From NCBI RefSeq assembly GCF_018294505.1, contig NC_057807.1, forward strand, positions 142,962,461 to 143,026,460: DNA of 64,000 nucleotides, in the 5' to 3' direction. Under the pieces are notes generated by a model that saw nothing but the letters and a program-made list of their open reading frames with translations, was not told the origin of the DNA and did not search any database. The position numbers were made by a program, and so were the translations under genes. This stretch comes from Triticum aestivum (taxonomy: Eukaryota; Streptophyta; Magnoliopsida; Poales; Poaceae). This document shows positions 10,652 through 23,204 of this stretch, one piece after another. The number at the start of each line of letters is the position of its first letter. The stretch's first letter is position 1.

Positions 10652-11825
10652 TAAAACATCTTCAACTTAGCATCCTGATGTACCGTTTCTAGTGGTTAGT
10701 GAAAAGTTCATGTTTTTTATTTGTTTATAGGTGGGCAGGCGGCAGAAACAGGGGAAACCGCGCAAGGTTCCTTGCAGACGCTCCACCGCAAGGTTCCTTG
10801 CTCCTTCTCGGTCGTCGGGAATCTATGCTCTTCAACTCTTTTCTTTTACGTGAGCTTTGTTCATCCTTTTCCCAACACGCGAGACATCTAGCATCAAGGT
10901 GCACGTGTCATGCAAGAAAATGGAGATAATCAGATAAGCAGTGCGTTAGTGAGTCATGCACTTCGATGGCACCTACGCAATATTTTTTTCTCCTCGATGG
11001 CACATGAATAGTGCACGTACTCAACGATGGAGCACAGGATGGTAGCAATGACATGGTCAGCCCTTTTTTGGAGAGAGTACGTACTAAATAACTTTGATGT
11101 GTCCCGTCAACTCGCAGAATGATGAGAAGCTTGATTACGCCTTCTCCCTCGCCAACGCGTGCGCGGTGGCTCGTAGCACGAGGAGAAAATTTTGCTTACA
11201 AGCGGTGGACATGCAGTAGTTCATTTGGTGTCAGATTGCCAGAAGCACTACTATAGAACCATCGACTTCCAGAAGAGGCGTAGAGCCAAGCGCAAGGTCA
11301 CCTACTAACCTTAGGCTAGGCGTAGTGGGAGTAACATAAGTACGGGTACCTCTTTTTTTTATTCTAGAAACAACCACACGCGAATATCGAGGTGCTGGTT
11401 ACGTAGAACAAATTTCCTGGAGTCTGTGCTCAGCCCTCCTCTATCTCTCTTCTTAGCCAGCCAACGGATGTGCGGAGCCCATCATATGTTTGCTCACATG
11501 CGGTCCCACGTGTTAGTGAAAACGCAAGAGGACCCACTGAACCTGCACATCTTTCACCTCGACATGCTGGTGATGAAAAACAAATCCAATAAAGATCTTC
11601 GGTGGCCGCTTTTGGAGTTACTCAAGAGTAGTAATATTCTATTTACAGTTTAACCCAAGATGCACATCACGTGGCTTCAACTACCACTCTATTTTCTTGC
11701 ATGACACGACCTGGATGCTGGATGTCCCACGTGTCGGCTAAAGGAGGAAGATCCCGACCAAATCTTCGGTTGTGCTCTCGGATTAGACTAGTTGTGATAA
11801 CTTAAATTTTTTTATTGTGTACTAG
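10652..11825. other. Intergenic DNA, possible short coding scraps
   Basis: No full gene is supported. Near 11,240-11,310 one frame reads DCQKHYYRTIDFQKRRRAKR up to a TAA. This looks like a C-terminal coding scrap because it is basic and well formed, but I cannot identify it. A phrase tatcgaggtgctggttacgta at about 11,380 recurs near 12,500. Confidence 0.35.
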
Positions 11826-12318
11826 AATGGATGCAAGTTTTGGTATTGGGAAGAAGAGTACATCGATATATTGATAGAGCACAATTTAGGAGATGTTCTA
11901 GCACTTTTCGCTAGCATAGAGGCTAGAGATGAGACTAGTGCACTTGTTGATACTCCTACTAGAATAGAGGCTAGACATGAGACTAGATGCGAGGAAGCAA
12001 CGTCTACTTCTTTACACTCGAAGAAGAAAGAAGCACGCAAGATCGAGCCTCCGCAGATCAACAATGAATGCATTGAGAAGACACTAATCCAACTTAAAGG
12101 AGCAGTTATGGAAGTTGGATATCTTCTAGAGTAGTAAAATGTATTCTTGTGGTTCTTGTTTTCTTTGGTCTTGCTTTTCTAGTCAAAATTATCATTGGAG
12201 TTCGTGCAAAACGGAGGTCCGTTTGGGGTCGTGCGTTGGAGTTGGCCTTACAAGCGGGACCGCAGTTGAGGAAACCGACTATCAGCAAACCCCCACCTCG
12301 CCCGCCGCGCGATGGCTG
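11826..12318 (+). pseudogene. GRF-type zinc-finger-like protein remnant with C-terminal membrane tail
   Basis: From 11,833 the frame reads CKFWYWEEEYIDILIEHN, which resembles the C-terminal end of a GRF zinc finger (last Cys followed by F-W-x-W-E). An acidic/Ala-rich helical region follows (SIEARDETS...), then KKKEARKIEPPQI and a block ending LKGAVMEVGYLLE, with a stop at about 12,132. In the next frame the sequence continues as CILVVLVFFGLAFLVKIIIG, a clear membrane segment, then a basic tail ending PPPRPPRDG and TGA. GRF-finger proteins with such a short membrane tail are abundant in Triticeae genomes (recalled, not checked). A small insertion around 12,125-12,135 separates the two halves. 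The N-terminal part of the finger is missing, so this is a fragment. Confidence 0.55.
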
Positions 12319-14009
12319 AAGTTAGAGAAATGACGAGGTTGAAGGGATTGCTCTAGCACGGACTCCAAGAAATAATATGGTCTCACATGGATGTCGTGGT
12401 GGTGGCGTGTGCCGTACTCCTGGACGTGAATGCTTGTTATAGCCCATGCCACCCTACTACTCCTACTACTTACTATATAGTACTAGTATCGAGGATTCGA
12501 GGTGCTGGTTACGTACAATGAACACATTAACATATGCTTACAGTAAAAACACCCACCTGACGTGCGAAGCATGTGAAGCTAGTACAAATAGTGTACTAGT
12601 ATTGTTGATTGGCCTCATCCGATAACCTGCTGCAATGCACGTACAATTATGTATTCGGAAAATATTTTTTTGCCTCGTCGCACCACTCACTCAGAGAAGC
12701 GACTCGAAAGCCATTCATAAATTTAGTAAGTTTATCACAGGCATATCATTTTATTACATACAACAGGTCATCAATCCACATCGACAACGAGGATACATTA
12801 TAAATACTAAAGTTTTCATCACACAACAAATAACAAGCAATCAAATGAACTTCAACTCAACCATTCCTCGGCATTGGAATAACGGGGTCGTTTCCGGCCT
12901 GTTCCCTCCATGGAGAAGACGAACGAACAATGGCAGAAGGAAGGGTGAAGGGCTGAAGGAAAATGGAGGAGCGAGAGGAAAAATGTACGACAGCAGTTCC
13001 AAATCAAGAGGGAAAGGCGAAGAGTCGATGGACGGTTGCCAGTTTGCCACGGTTCAAGAAGAGGCGCCCCGGCCGACACGTCCGTTCAGAAATACTAGTA
13101 GAAAAGGACTCGTCGTCGTCTCACTGATATGTTGGAACGGGACCACATGTCAACGAAACATGGTGTGTAATTTCTCGTGCAAAATGCGATCTGGCCGCGT
13201 TGGCTCGAGGCGCCGCACTATTTATTTATTTTTTTGAAAGTTTGCCGCATTAGTTATTGACCTTTATTTTTTTAACATGCAATCTGAATGGGTAGCTCCT
13301 GTGGTCATCACACGTGAGCGGATATAGTGATGGTTGATTCACCCGAGCAACTTATTACTGTAGGAATATGGGAGTACCAGCGGATTCAAGGAATATAGAA
13401 ATGATGGTTGCTTCGTCCGAGCAACTTACTGTGGCGAAGGTGGAGCTCTATGATTTGACTGCTCACTAGTCATTACTACGGCAGCGCAACGATCGGGGTG
13501 AATCTTTCCCTGAAGTTGTGTTGTGCACTCAATATTGCTGCATGGTAGGTGGAGCCGGATGAAGGATGTCCCACATGTCGGCGAAACGAAGTTGAATTGT
13601 TTCTGGCATTGCTATCAATCCTTCAGGATTTGTTTATATGTTCGCATAATTTTAATGAAATTGTACTGTGATGCTATGAAGGTTTCAACTTTGATTCCCA
13701 CAGGAAAAAAAAGTTTCAACTTAGGATTCATGTGTCTTTCCTCGAGATTATCTCGTTACAACATTCCATCAAATACAAATGAAACTACCATGGCTAATGC
13801 ATCTCAATGGTTCGCAGATCAGCGCCAATATTCACATCACAACCGAAGACAAAGTTGTGAGAAGGTGTACAAATAAAGAAAAGAATATAATTCATCGATG
13901 TTGTTCGTAGGCATGGCTCCATTTCCTTGGCACAGTGTTCATTGCTTGGCAGCTAGTTTCACCCAGCTCTGTAGCCAAAAAAGAGGTGTATGAAGGACAC
14001 CACAATCCG
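12319..14009. other. Intergenic DNA, nothing firmly recognised
   Basis: A long frame of about 200 codons (12,635-13,237) shows no domain and its composition looks like chance. The segment at 13,555-13,590 (ggatgtcccacatgtcggcgaa) resembles 11,713-11,745 (ggatgtcccacgtgtcggct), so the two stretches share an old duplicated sequence. Confidence 0.4.
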
Positions 14010-14375
14010 ATCATTTTGTGCATCTCCACTAAAATTGAGTGGACCATCCCTGTTTGCAAAGATATCCAGTCAGTGTGATTACAATTATAGTGGAACTAGA
14101 TGATGAAACATAACACACATAAATAGAAGCCGATCACCTCTACGATCTCTCTTTAGGACTAACTTCTTGTTGGAGAAGATTAGGCATGGAGTTGGATGAG
14201 GAGGATAGAAAAACCAATCTCCCTTTCCGCAGCCCCACAGAAATGTAAAAATGTTGCCCGTGCAACATTTTGGCGAAACTGCACAAAACACTCTTTAGAA
14301 AAAAGTGATTTGTGCAGTTCACCAAAAGGTCGCAATAGCAACAAGGTGAAAATGGATAGCCCTGTTTGCAAAAGG
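14010..14375 (-). repeat. Dispersed ~100-bp repeat, inverted copies forming hairpins
   Basis: On the minus strand, 14,111-14,010 repeats the block order of the copies at 240-1,166 (tgtttcatc, ctagttccactata, tttgcaaacaggg, ttttagtgg, atgcacaaaatg). Next to it, 14,375-14,309 (minus) and 14,226-14,287 (plus) are two further copies facing each other. Their ends pair: about 14,253-14,287 with 14,309-14,343, around a 21-bp loop, with the inner 19-20 bp almost perfect. Confidence 0.6.
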
Positions 14376-14473
14376 AGGTCGAAAGGAAACAATTACTGCC
14401 CAATAACACGAGTTGAAGACACATACGCCGACAAAAAAGAAGCATGTTCCATGTAATAAGGGAAAGATAGCAC

Positions 14474-14848
14474 ATGGTGGTTTATCAAAAATGGTTTGAG
14501 GACGAGATTGCAAGATGGAAAGTGCGCCTGCCGAGATACGATTTAAGCAAACAACTAAAGAAGATCCACATGCAGCAACGTGGGAAGATGGGCAGTGGAG
14601 CAAGGCCGGAGGAAGCTGTACCTGAGGGTCGTCGGGATGTTACTAGGAGGGCGCCGGCGGCCGGGATCTGCCCATACTGTGGCAGCGAGCAAGTGGCGAA
14701 GGCCCTACCGCGCCTGAGCTTGGTCAGAGAGAACGGTGGATACCGCAGATCGGGACGTGCTACCTCAACGCCGTTGAACGGAGAGACGATGCACATCCTC
14801 CCTTTCCGCCGGTGGACGGGATGCGGCCAGATCACTGACCAACGCTGA
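14474..14848 (+). CDS. Hypothetical small ORF (124 aa)
   Basis: The open frame begins MVVYQKWFEDEIARWKVRLP and contains one CPYCGSEQVA pair of cysteines and many basic residues. A single CxxC is not enough to define a zinc finger. The overlapping opposite-strand frame is also open over this GC-rich stretch, so the ORF may be a chance product. It is recorded because its composition differs from the AT-rich surroundings and the first 40 residues look helical and amphipathic. No function is proposed. Confidence 0.2.
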   Translation: MVVYQKWFEDEIARWKVRLPRYDLSKQLKKIHMQQRGKMGSGARPEEAVPEGRRDVTRRAPAAGICPYCGSEQVAKALPRLSLVRENGGYRRSGRATSTPLNGETMHILPFRRWTGCGQITDQR

Positions 14849-15059
14849 GAGAGAGAAGCCACGGCCGCCTTGTGTGAGATGGTGTGACAAGAGACAAAAA
14901 AAAACCATTTTTCCATTTTCCCCACGACAATCGTCTTATATTCTGTACGTGCCATTGAGGAATATATAACTTTCTTTAATGCTAACACGTCAAGTCGAAC
15001 TTTGTTCCATCTAGGAGTGGTACCCGACCCTCCTTCGAGTAAACAACCGCTACACGCTT

Positions 15060-16300
15060 CTTCTTTAGGTGCAGGTACGTACGTGGGAGGGTGTGAGAGA
15101 GATGGTTTGTGCGAAACAGAGGCAATGTGTTGATGATATCTCAAACAGAAAAACGTAACATATGCAATGTGTGTGAAACGGAGTCATGGACGTGAGATAT
15201 CGATAGAATTGAAAACAAGGATGAAGTGTGTGGCTGCGCGATCGATAAAGAGCGCCATCGAATTTGTGTTTGCCCATTTCAAAGATACAGGGCGGCTGGC
15301 CTACTGGAATTTGAGATGGCAGAGGTGCAGTTTTTCTCCGTGGCATGGATACATACCTACAACATTCGACTATCGGTGTGTGTGTGGGGGGGGCAGAGAC
15401 CGATCGACTAGTATATGTGTGGGGAAGGAGAGAGACCTAGCTATGTATTGAGGGAGATCGATCGACATCCATGGATATGTGTACGAGAGGAATAAGGTTG
15501 GGAAAAAGACAAAGGTAGAGCATTGGAGGGTTGGTGGTGGAGTGGCGTCTCACAAATGGTGGGAGAGGCCTGCTAGACAAACTGATGGTATGAGTGCAAT
15601 ATCAATAAGAGAGGGCAGGGGATGTATGTTTGTGTATGCACGTGCGTGTGAGAGATAGGCAGGGAGGTATTCAAGGATGCTAAGGGGAGAAGATATGGTT
15701 GTGCTAAGCTTACGTAACTACATAGGAAGATCAACCGTCGTGTGTCCGAGAAAGGGAGAGACATAACTAGCGAGGTAACTGTATCGGTGCTTGGTGAAAA
15801 CGAATTATAGTCGACCTGGCTATATGTAGGGAGATCAGTTCATATACACACCTGCATGTGTTAGAAGCAAATAAGGTCCAGAGAGACAGACAGGGGGAGA
15901 GGGTGTGGCTTGGAGGGGTGGTGCGAGAGGCCAACCATGTCGAGGGGGGAGGAGTGTGCGAGTATGTGATTAATTAAAAGAGGGGAGGGAGTGTGCACCT
16001 GCGTGGAATCGTATTATACATAGGGGGGCATGGACGGTGAGAAGAGAAGAGGGGAAGTATATATGTGTTTGATGTAGGCACACTTGGCTAGAGAGGTATA
16101 TCGACCGGTGTGTGCTGGAAAGAAGGAGCCGGTGGCCTACACACACCACGGGTGGACGACCTAAAGTGAAATAATGAACGTGCGCGATGGAGGGGACGCT
16201 AAGGGTGGGTGAGAGGGGGGCGAGCGTGTGCATGCACGATAGAAAGTTAGCGCTAGCTAGCTACAAATAGAAGAGGATCGTGAAGGTGTAAAAGACAAAC
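15060..16300. repeat. Purine-rich (GA/GT) region with an old internal duplication
   Basis: The plus strand is strongly enriched for g, with many gagag and gtgtg runs. Two collinear blocks of about 0.35-0.4 kb are recognisable. The first starts near 15,440 (ctatgtattgagggagatc ... gaggaataaggt ... gggagaggcc) and the second near 15,818 (ctatatgtagggagatc ... agcaaataaggt ... gcgagaggcc). No gene is visible. It may be an ancient satellite-like or transposon-end sequence. Confidence 0.5.
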
Positions 16301-16826
16301 AGAGATCATAATTCATTATAAAAAAGTGGATACAGATACTTGAAGAAGATATCATAATGTAGAACATTGATTATAATTCGGGCTAATGTGTGGCTTTTGC
16401 AACTCAGGTCTAAATACCTGTCATAATGTAGGGGGTTGGGTACTATACTTTGTGTGATAAACACGGTGTACGTATGGAACATGGTTTAGATTATGAATAT
16501 ATAGTTAGTACATCAAATGTACTATTATTTGGAATCAACATCAAGTGTATTCAAAAAATAGAATTCGAGTTCATGTAGTACACATAGTTCATATCTATCT
16601 CTATAGTAATCATGTGGTGTGTTATTAAGGTAATACACGAATGATGGTTGAAGTTGGCAACAATCATGATTGTAGATTCTTATTGAGATAGAGAAACAAA
16701 TTCAAATTTAGTTCGAATTGCAGCGGTAGTATAGACATTTGGAATGCCCTAAAATGTTTGTATGAGTAGATTACATGCATTATATAACAAGCGAAAAAAT
16801 TTAATCGGACATAACATGGATTCATA
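16301..16826. other. AT-rich intergenic DNA
   Basis: I see no coding frame, repeat array or element border in this stretch. It ends at the TA flank of the MITE that follows. Confidence 0.4.
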
Positions 16827-17063
16827 CTCCCTCCTTCCATCTATATAGGGCGTAATGAGATTTTTAAGACCGCCTTTGACTATTGACAAGATTAATAGTA
16901 CATGACATGCACAATGTGAAAATTATACCACTGAAAGAACCTTTCACAAACGAATTTAATGGTGTGCTTTGTGTAAGTTGCATGTCATATATTATTGCTC
17001 TAATATTTGGTCAAAGTTAGCATCAAAAAACGCATTAGGCCCTATATAGATGGAAGGAAGGAG
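16827..17063. mobile_element. Stowaway MITE, 237 bp
   Basis: The ends are inverted: ctccctccttccatctatat at the left, and the complement (atatagatggaaggaaggag) at the right. TA flanks are present on both sides (16,825-16,826 and 17,064-17,065). Internal arms also pair over much of the length: gggcgtaatgag against cgcattaggccc, and tttgactattgac against gtcaaagttagc. The structure is typical of a Tc1/Mariner-derived foldback MITE. Confidence 0.9.
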
Positions 17064-18019
17064 TAGCTTTGAATAGCATTTGTATAGTAAAACGAGGCAA
17101 GACTCTCTCTTTGTGTGGTGTGAATAGTTTTATTTTTTTCATTTTCTTTTTGGTTGAGGGAAGTGCGAATTGATTTGGTACGTACAAATACAATATTAGT
17201 ACACGTTAGGCTTGTCCCTAAAATTCAACCCCCGTCTTGTTATATCCCGATAATTCAGATATCGTGCTCCCAAAACTGGCGCCTTCACAATCCGCGCCTT
17301 GCTATCCCAAAATTACAACGCGCACAAAAACTCCCTCCAGCTGCCAAATCCTGACAAGCGAAATCCCCCTTCTAACCCTGAGCCGAAAGGGCCGCTAGTT
17401 CAAATCAGTGGGGGGTACTTTTGTAACACACCCTACATTTTGGACAAGCGCGTCCCTAAGTCATTCTTCACCCCTCCTATCACCCTCTTTTCGCCATTCG
17501 AAATCCCAGGCCGCCATAACCTCTCCGCTCCAGCCGCGAAACCCCACCCTCCTCCGTACGCCACCTCACCGCTGCCCAGCCGGAGCCTCTTCCCCGACGA
17601 TGTCATCCACCGCAATAGCTCAACGTCCCTCGTCCACCTCCCCGGATGAGGATCCGTCGTCCATCTCGCCACCCCGCCGGTTCAGCCGCCCCGTCCTCCA
17701 CCTCCAAGGACCTGCTCCGACGATCGCCTCGTCTATCGCGACTGCTCCATCCTCATAGCGCCACCTTAACCTGCTCCACCGAAACCGCAGCATCCTCATC
17801 GACTCCTCGGACGAAGCCGAGGCTTACTCGGCGCCACCAAAGAGGTTGTACACTCATCGCATTGCACCTTCTCCTTAACTCGACCTCCCGTGCCGACGGT
17901 GCTCCATCCCGCACCCCCATGGAGCGGCTACCTTGAAGCCGGCACCGCGGGCGACATGACCATTGTGGCTCTCCCCTAGTGCGAGGCCCCTTCGGCGGCG
18001 GCGTCCATACCAGCCGGAT

Positions 18020-18135
18020 ATGCTGCTGCTGCTCCGGCTCTCGCTCGCTCGCACTGCTGCTGCTGCTCCGGCTCTCGCTCGATCGCTCGGTCGCCCAGCT
18101 GCTGCTGCTGCTCTCCCCCTCACTTGTGCTGCTGC
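18020..18135. repeat. GCT-rich minisatellite in intron 1 of copy A
   Basis: Runs of gctgctgct alternate with ccggctctcgctcgctcg in two to three units of roughly 45-50 bp. The frame across it is a low-complexity Ala/Leu/Arg repeat and is not evidence of coding. Confidence 0.6.
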
Positions 18136-21100
18136 TCCGCTCCGATTAAGCCACACTTCAGTCGACTGAATTGACTTTTGGGTCAGTCGATTTTCAGGGG
18201 TTGGGGGGGGGCTCGCCGGAGTTAAGGAAGAACGACCCGTAGCAGGGACGGGGGCTCGCCGGAGAGGTAACCCACTATCTATCTTAGGGTTCAGGGTGGG
18301 GGTGTGGGGGCCTAGAGGGCTGGCCGGGGCGGCAGTGGGGAGTTGTTTTGGGGCGGCGAGGTGGCGCTGGGGCTGGCGGTTTGGCCGGTGGTGGCTGGCG
18401 GCTCGGGGGGTGCATGTTGAAGATGAACTGCAGGCCCTCCCTAAACTACATGTCAAGTGCCTCTCTACTACCATTGCGTTCAGTTTTGACAGTAACATTC
18501 AGATTCCACAGTAAATTTCAGTTTCAACAGTTAAGTTCAGAGTCAACATTTTTTACCTCATTTGTTGTAGTTAGGTGGTTTTTGGTGATGCAAATTTTAC
18601 ATCTATTTTACATCATCTATTGGAGATGCTATTAGAATCCCACTTGAGATTGACGATGTTTGTCTTGTGCTGCTTCAGCCTTGACGTCTTACGGCTCACC
18701 GGAGCTGCTCCAACGACAGAACGATCCGTCACAACAGAGCAGTGCCCTGGACGGCGTCTACAAATTCCTCAGATCTTCCTCCATACCTCTGACAGCCACC
18801 TCTGCCTCAACTACTTCAGCGACCAACCCAATGATGTTGAGGCCGACACGGCTACGGCAAAGAGGTTGTACACTTGTTGCATCGCTTATTACTAAACATT
18901 CACGTCGATCCATTAGGTCTATTTTGGTTCAACGGAAAAACATAGCAATAGGGAATTTTCCAATGGCACTCTACTATTCAATTATTCATGCATTTTGTTG
19001 AAAGGAATGAAGCAAAACATCCACCTGGACCTACTTTTCAAAATCCTATGCATGAAAACAAGACCAAGTGCATTAGTGGCAAAATACTATTCTAACTGTA
19101 CACGCTTTCATATGGTTTCACTTTATTTTGGCCATGTTTCTTTGCATTCCTCTGCTCTTCCAATTCCTGTAAACCAAACACCCAAGTTGACAGAAATCCT
19201 GTGTTTACAAATGCTCTGTTTACCATGTGCATTCCTATCCTATTCTGGCGTTTTTCCTATCCCTGCGTTTTTAGAATCATGCAAGCCAAATGAGCCCTTA
19301 CAGAATTACTTCAGTTACAGGTAGGTGTCGAAGGGAACTTTGTGTGGTTTGTCCTGCTCTAACTTGGCACGGTTATGCATTGCTTAAACTTACCTGCTAC
19401 TTTATCGTCCTGTTCAACTCTTGGACTCCCAAGTCAGGCCAAATTAATGTTCAAACCTGAGTTCTAAATTAGTTGTGGGGCACATATCGAGGCAGCAATG
19501 AATAGTATGTCTGTCTAATATCTGATTCACCTAGGGTATGCCTATGTTGTTCATCTTGGGTGGGAAACAAATAGTAAAGCAATCATCATCTGTCTTTTTA
19601 TTAAATTAAAGCAATCATCAGCCTACTATCATTATTTTTGGATCCATCCACTGGTTGTTACCATCACTCAAAATTTCTGCATGCTCTCCTTACATAATCT
19701 CGCCATATTTTTTTCATATGCATGTCAGATACTGTACACAGTCATGCTGAACAGGTAGAGAAAAAGAGAAGAGTTTTGCGCGGCAATACAATGTCATGCA
19801 GACATCGCTCCATGGTGGGTTCAATGGCAAACCTTCCCCACCCCTCTCTAGATTGTAATCCAGAGGAAGATATCTGTTTTGAGGCGGATTCAGACGCCGC
19901 TGACCACTCCTATTTACCCCCCAAGGTGTTTGCTCTACCTTAGCATGATGATGTTAGTCATATCATGCATATGTTGCCTTGCAGTGCCTACTTTTGACAT
20001 CATATATGTCATCTTCTTAGTTTAGACTTGTTCTGTAATGCCACCTGTTTAGTTTCTATATCATATATGGGAATTATGCAGTCTCATGTCTTTTAGCCAG
20101 CCATAATATATGTGAAATGTGAAATGCCATCCTGTTTAACCAGGCATCATATATTTGAATGATATCTTGCCCATCGTTTTCTTCATTACATTTCCATTTG
20201 TCGACAATGTTTGTACATTAAACTACTCTTCCTGTGAATCAGCCATTTGGGTGGGAGATGGGAAAATCTGGAGTGAAAACAAGGCCTTCAGAGCAGACAG
20301 TGCTACCTGTCGAAGCAGATCTCTTGTTGGGTCCCGATAGCTCCTCAGAGATGGATTCACAGACAGATGACTAGTCCTATTCCCCCACTGAGGTGTATGC
20401 TCTAACTTGGCACGATTATACTGCTCATATCATGCATACGGTGTCTTGCATTGCATAGTTTATACATCATATACACAATATTCAACACCATGTTCTTAGT
20501 TCAGACATCATATCGAATGCCCTCTGTTTAGCATATAAATCACATACGTGAATTAAATGACGCGATCCTGATTACTTAGATAACATGTAGGTGAATTATG
20601 TCATGCGATCCTGTTTAGTTATTCATCATATATTTGAATTATGTTATGCTATGTTATCCAGTTTAGATAGACATCATATATGTGAAATTATGCCATGCTA
20701 TCCGTTTTAGTTAAACAATATACATGTCAACTATTTCATGTCCTCTTTTTTCCACACTATCTATTGCATCAGTCTCTCATACAATGTCTGTACATTCAAC
20801 TATGTTTCCTGTTTATCAGCCATTTGAATTGGAGCGGGTGATGCCAGTATCTAGCAGACTAAAAACACGGTCTTCAAATAAAACAGTGCTACCTCTTGGT
20901 GGAGATAGCACCCCGGTTGTACATGCACAAGAACCAGCCATACCACACATAACCCAAACTCTCACAGATTGTACAACTACTGCGATGGACAGAGAACCAG
21001 CTTCACCCAATCTAACCCCAACCCCAGTCGATAGTAACCCAGTTCCTGTTGACACAGCACCATGTCCACCACAGAGCTCCCAAACAAGAGCAGTTAGTAA

Positions 21101-21764
21101 GGAATTTCCAGTCCCCAAAGGGCCAGTACTATCACGGTGAACCCCAACTCCACCAGTTAGTACGCCTATTCCTGTGGAGGAAGCACAACCAGCTAGTCGT
21201 AGTTTAGCATCTATCGCATTTGATGTTGTTAAATCGTATGTGCGTATCTTCCCATCTTGGAAATATTATACTGAAGATGAAGGAAAATGTCAGTTGCAGG
21301 TGTTTGTCCAGGAGTTATGTGTAAGTAATGTTATTCATGGCAATTACTTTGCTTCGTCCCATACATCCTACCTCCATGATGGTTATAATACAAATTTTTT
21401 TCCCATTTTTCTCTATAGAGAAGGACCGATTTGGAAACTCAGGATGAGGTAACCTGTGCTAATACCTCTGCTATCTTTAAGAATGCTTGGTGGAAGTATC
21501 AGAATTACCTGAAGAAAACGTACTTCACTGGCAAAGAAACTCATCAAATTCCCTTACGTTCTCCTGAGACACATTTACTGGACGATGACTGGGAAAGCCT
21601 TGTTCTGTACTGGTCCCGAACCAAGAATGTGGTAAGGTCTATGAGCTCATTTGCTATTTTTAAGTATTATATTCTTGCGTCTTACTGTACTCTGTTCATG
21701 TAGAACAAGTGCCTAAACCTAAAGAACAACTGTTCTAATTTAAGATTCCATTGCTATCATAGTT

Positions 21765-21938
21765 CAAAAAAGCGTTAGGCGTTAATTGTACGTTTTGCCA
21801 CCGCCTTGCGCTTTACTAACCAAAGCGCATGCTTATGCGCAGTTATGCACAGATTAAGCGTAGTTATGCGCAATGCGTTTTGCCAACGCCTAGAGCTAGG
21901 CGCGCTTAAGCGCTCGCTTAGGCACGCCTTTTTTTAAT
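21765..21938. repeat. GCG-rich foldback-like insertion in an intron of copy A
   Basis: A block rich in aagcg/cgctt and gcgc motifs sits in AT-rich intron DNA. Its left end aaaaaagcgttaggcg and the complement of its right end (aaaaaaaggcgtgcctaagcg) are imperfectly inverted. Direct echoes such as cgttttgccaccgcc / cgttttgccaacgcc lie inside. It is likely a small non-autonomous DNA element. Its family is unknown to me and no clear target duplication was seen. Confidence 0.45.
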
Positions 21939-23204
21939 TATGATTGCTTTGCTCTGGTATCACTGTATTTACTCATACAAACTTATTTTTAAATTGAAGC
22001 ATCCAATCGAAACTCCAATGGCATAACAGGTATGTTCACGCATGTTTCTTTAACATGTTTGCTCTTATCAATAGCTCTGTTGATTTCAATTTCAATTGTG
22101 TATACAGTTGACTTTCATATCAAGCACATTACTAGCATCACAACAGAGCCAATAGTGTTGTTGTACATGTAGACCCGTGGTACCCATCTGAAATCTTGTT
22201 GGCCGTGTAGTTTCCCACGCTTTGTATTCTTTCACTGCTGCTTTGTCTTGAACTGATATGATTTGAACCGTGTCTCTATTTTGATTTGGCAAGACAATGC
22301 AGTGACCATAGGGCATAGATATATGTTTGTTTGATGCTTTTATTATGTACTAGTACTTGGCAATAAAAGACTTGGTAGTTTAATCATGTCCACCTTACTA
22401 ATGAACCGGTTCACTGAAATGAGTTTCATATACTAGTACATGCTAAACTTGTTATGTGTCTTCTTGTTTCTTCTTTTAGAATGCTGACAGAATATTGGGG
22501 AAGAGTGCCTTATTAAGCAATGGTAAAGGAAGTAATGCAGATAAGGTTCAGGATAGTGACACATCCTTGTTGGTCTCCAACAAAGCTGATAAAACATCTA
22601 AGGAAGACTATCTTGAAGACAGTGAGACAACCCCAAAGTCCTGTCTTGGTTTAGTGTTCGAGTTACTGGCCACTACCGCTTGCACAAGCTATTCAAACTC
22701 ACTGTCTGAATCAGTTTGGTTTCTTGAGTCTCAACTACAAGTTTAAAGACATCGATCAGGTGCATACTTTCTGGTGCAACAGCAAGCGTTGGAGGATTTT
22801 AGCGCCAAACAGGACAAAGCTAATAAGCTTGCTAAGCTTATTGCCAGCATGGTGGATACCTAGGATAACGTTTCTTGAGCCCTTCTGGAGTTGTTTCAGT
22901 TATACTCTTGTTTTGCTGCCGCGTTTATTTGCGCTGGTGGCCAATTTTGACGGCCAGTGTATGTAATATGTTGCTTTGTTCCCTATATTTGCACTGTGGT
23001 GAACTTTGATGCCCAGTGGTTGTAATATGTGTAATAGCGGTAATAGGCTAGCATTAATTGCTTGCTTAGTTATTTCCTTATTGTCTTGTTTAGTTGTTTG
23101 CTTGTAGTCACTGCAGTTCTTTTTCTGTGTTTTTCCAGTTGCCACAATAGCCTATTTTTGGTAACTAGTCCAAAATAATCATGGCAACACACGGACTGTT
23201 CTAA

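Larger units (their letters stand above)
17200..22878 (+). pseudogene. Multi-exon plant transposase-like gene with repeated exons (copy A)
   Basis: A probable start is the ATG at 17,600 (MSSTAIAQRPSS), after a 5' region that resembles copy B. The first exon has an in-frame TAG near 17,756. Probable GT-AG exons follow: 19,729-19,925, 20,243-20,392 and 20,820-21,320 (167 codons with one TGA at about 21,138). The best supported are 21,419-21,633 and 22,481-22,743, then a last coding block around 22,770-22,863. The donor at 21,321 is a perfect gtaagt. Joined in phase 0, the exon ending VFVQELC continues as RRTDLETQDEV and then a block with FKNAWWKYQNYLKKTYF and DDDWESLVLYWSRTKN. This resembles the Trp-rich region of plant Ptta/En/Spm-type transposase accessory proteins (Transposase_24-like; resemblance judged by eye). 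A C-terminal helix ANKLAKLIASMVDT ends the frame at 22,861. Three exons look like repeats of one module ending in SYLPPK/SYSPTE before gtgtttgc. Several nonsense codons make an intact product unlikely. Confidence 0.5.

Noticed and set aside
12635..13237. 200-codon plus-strand open frame
   Set aside because: No domain, low complexity in places, and overlapping minus-strand frames; there is no splice or start context beyond chance.
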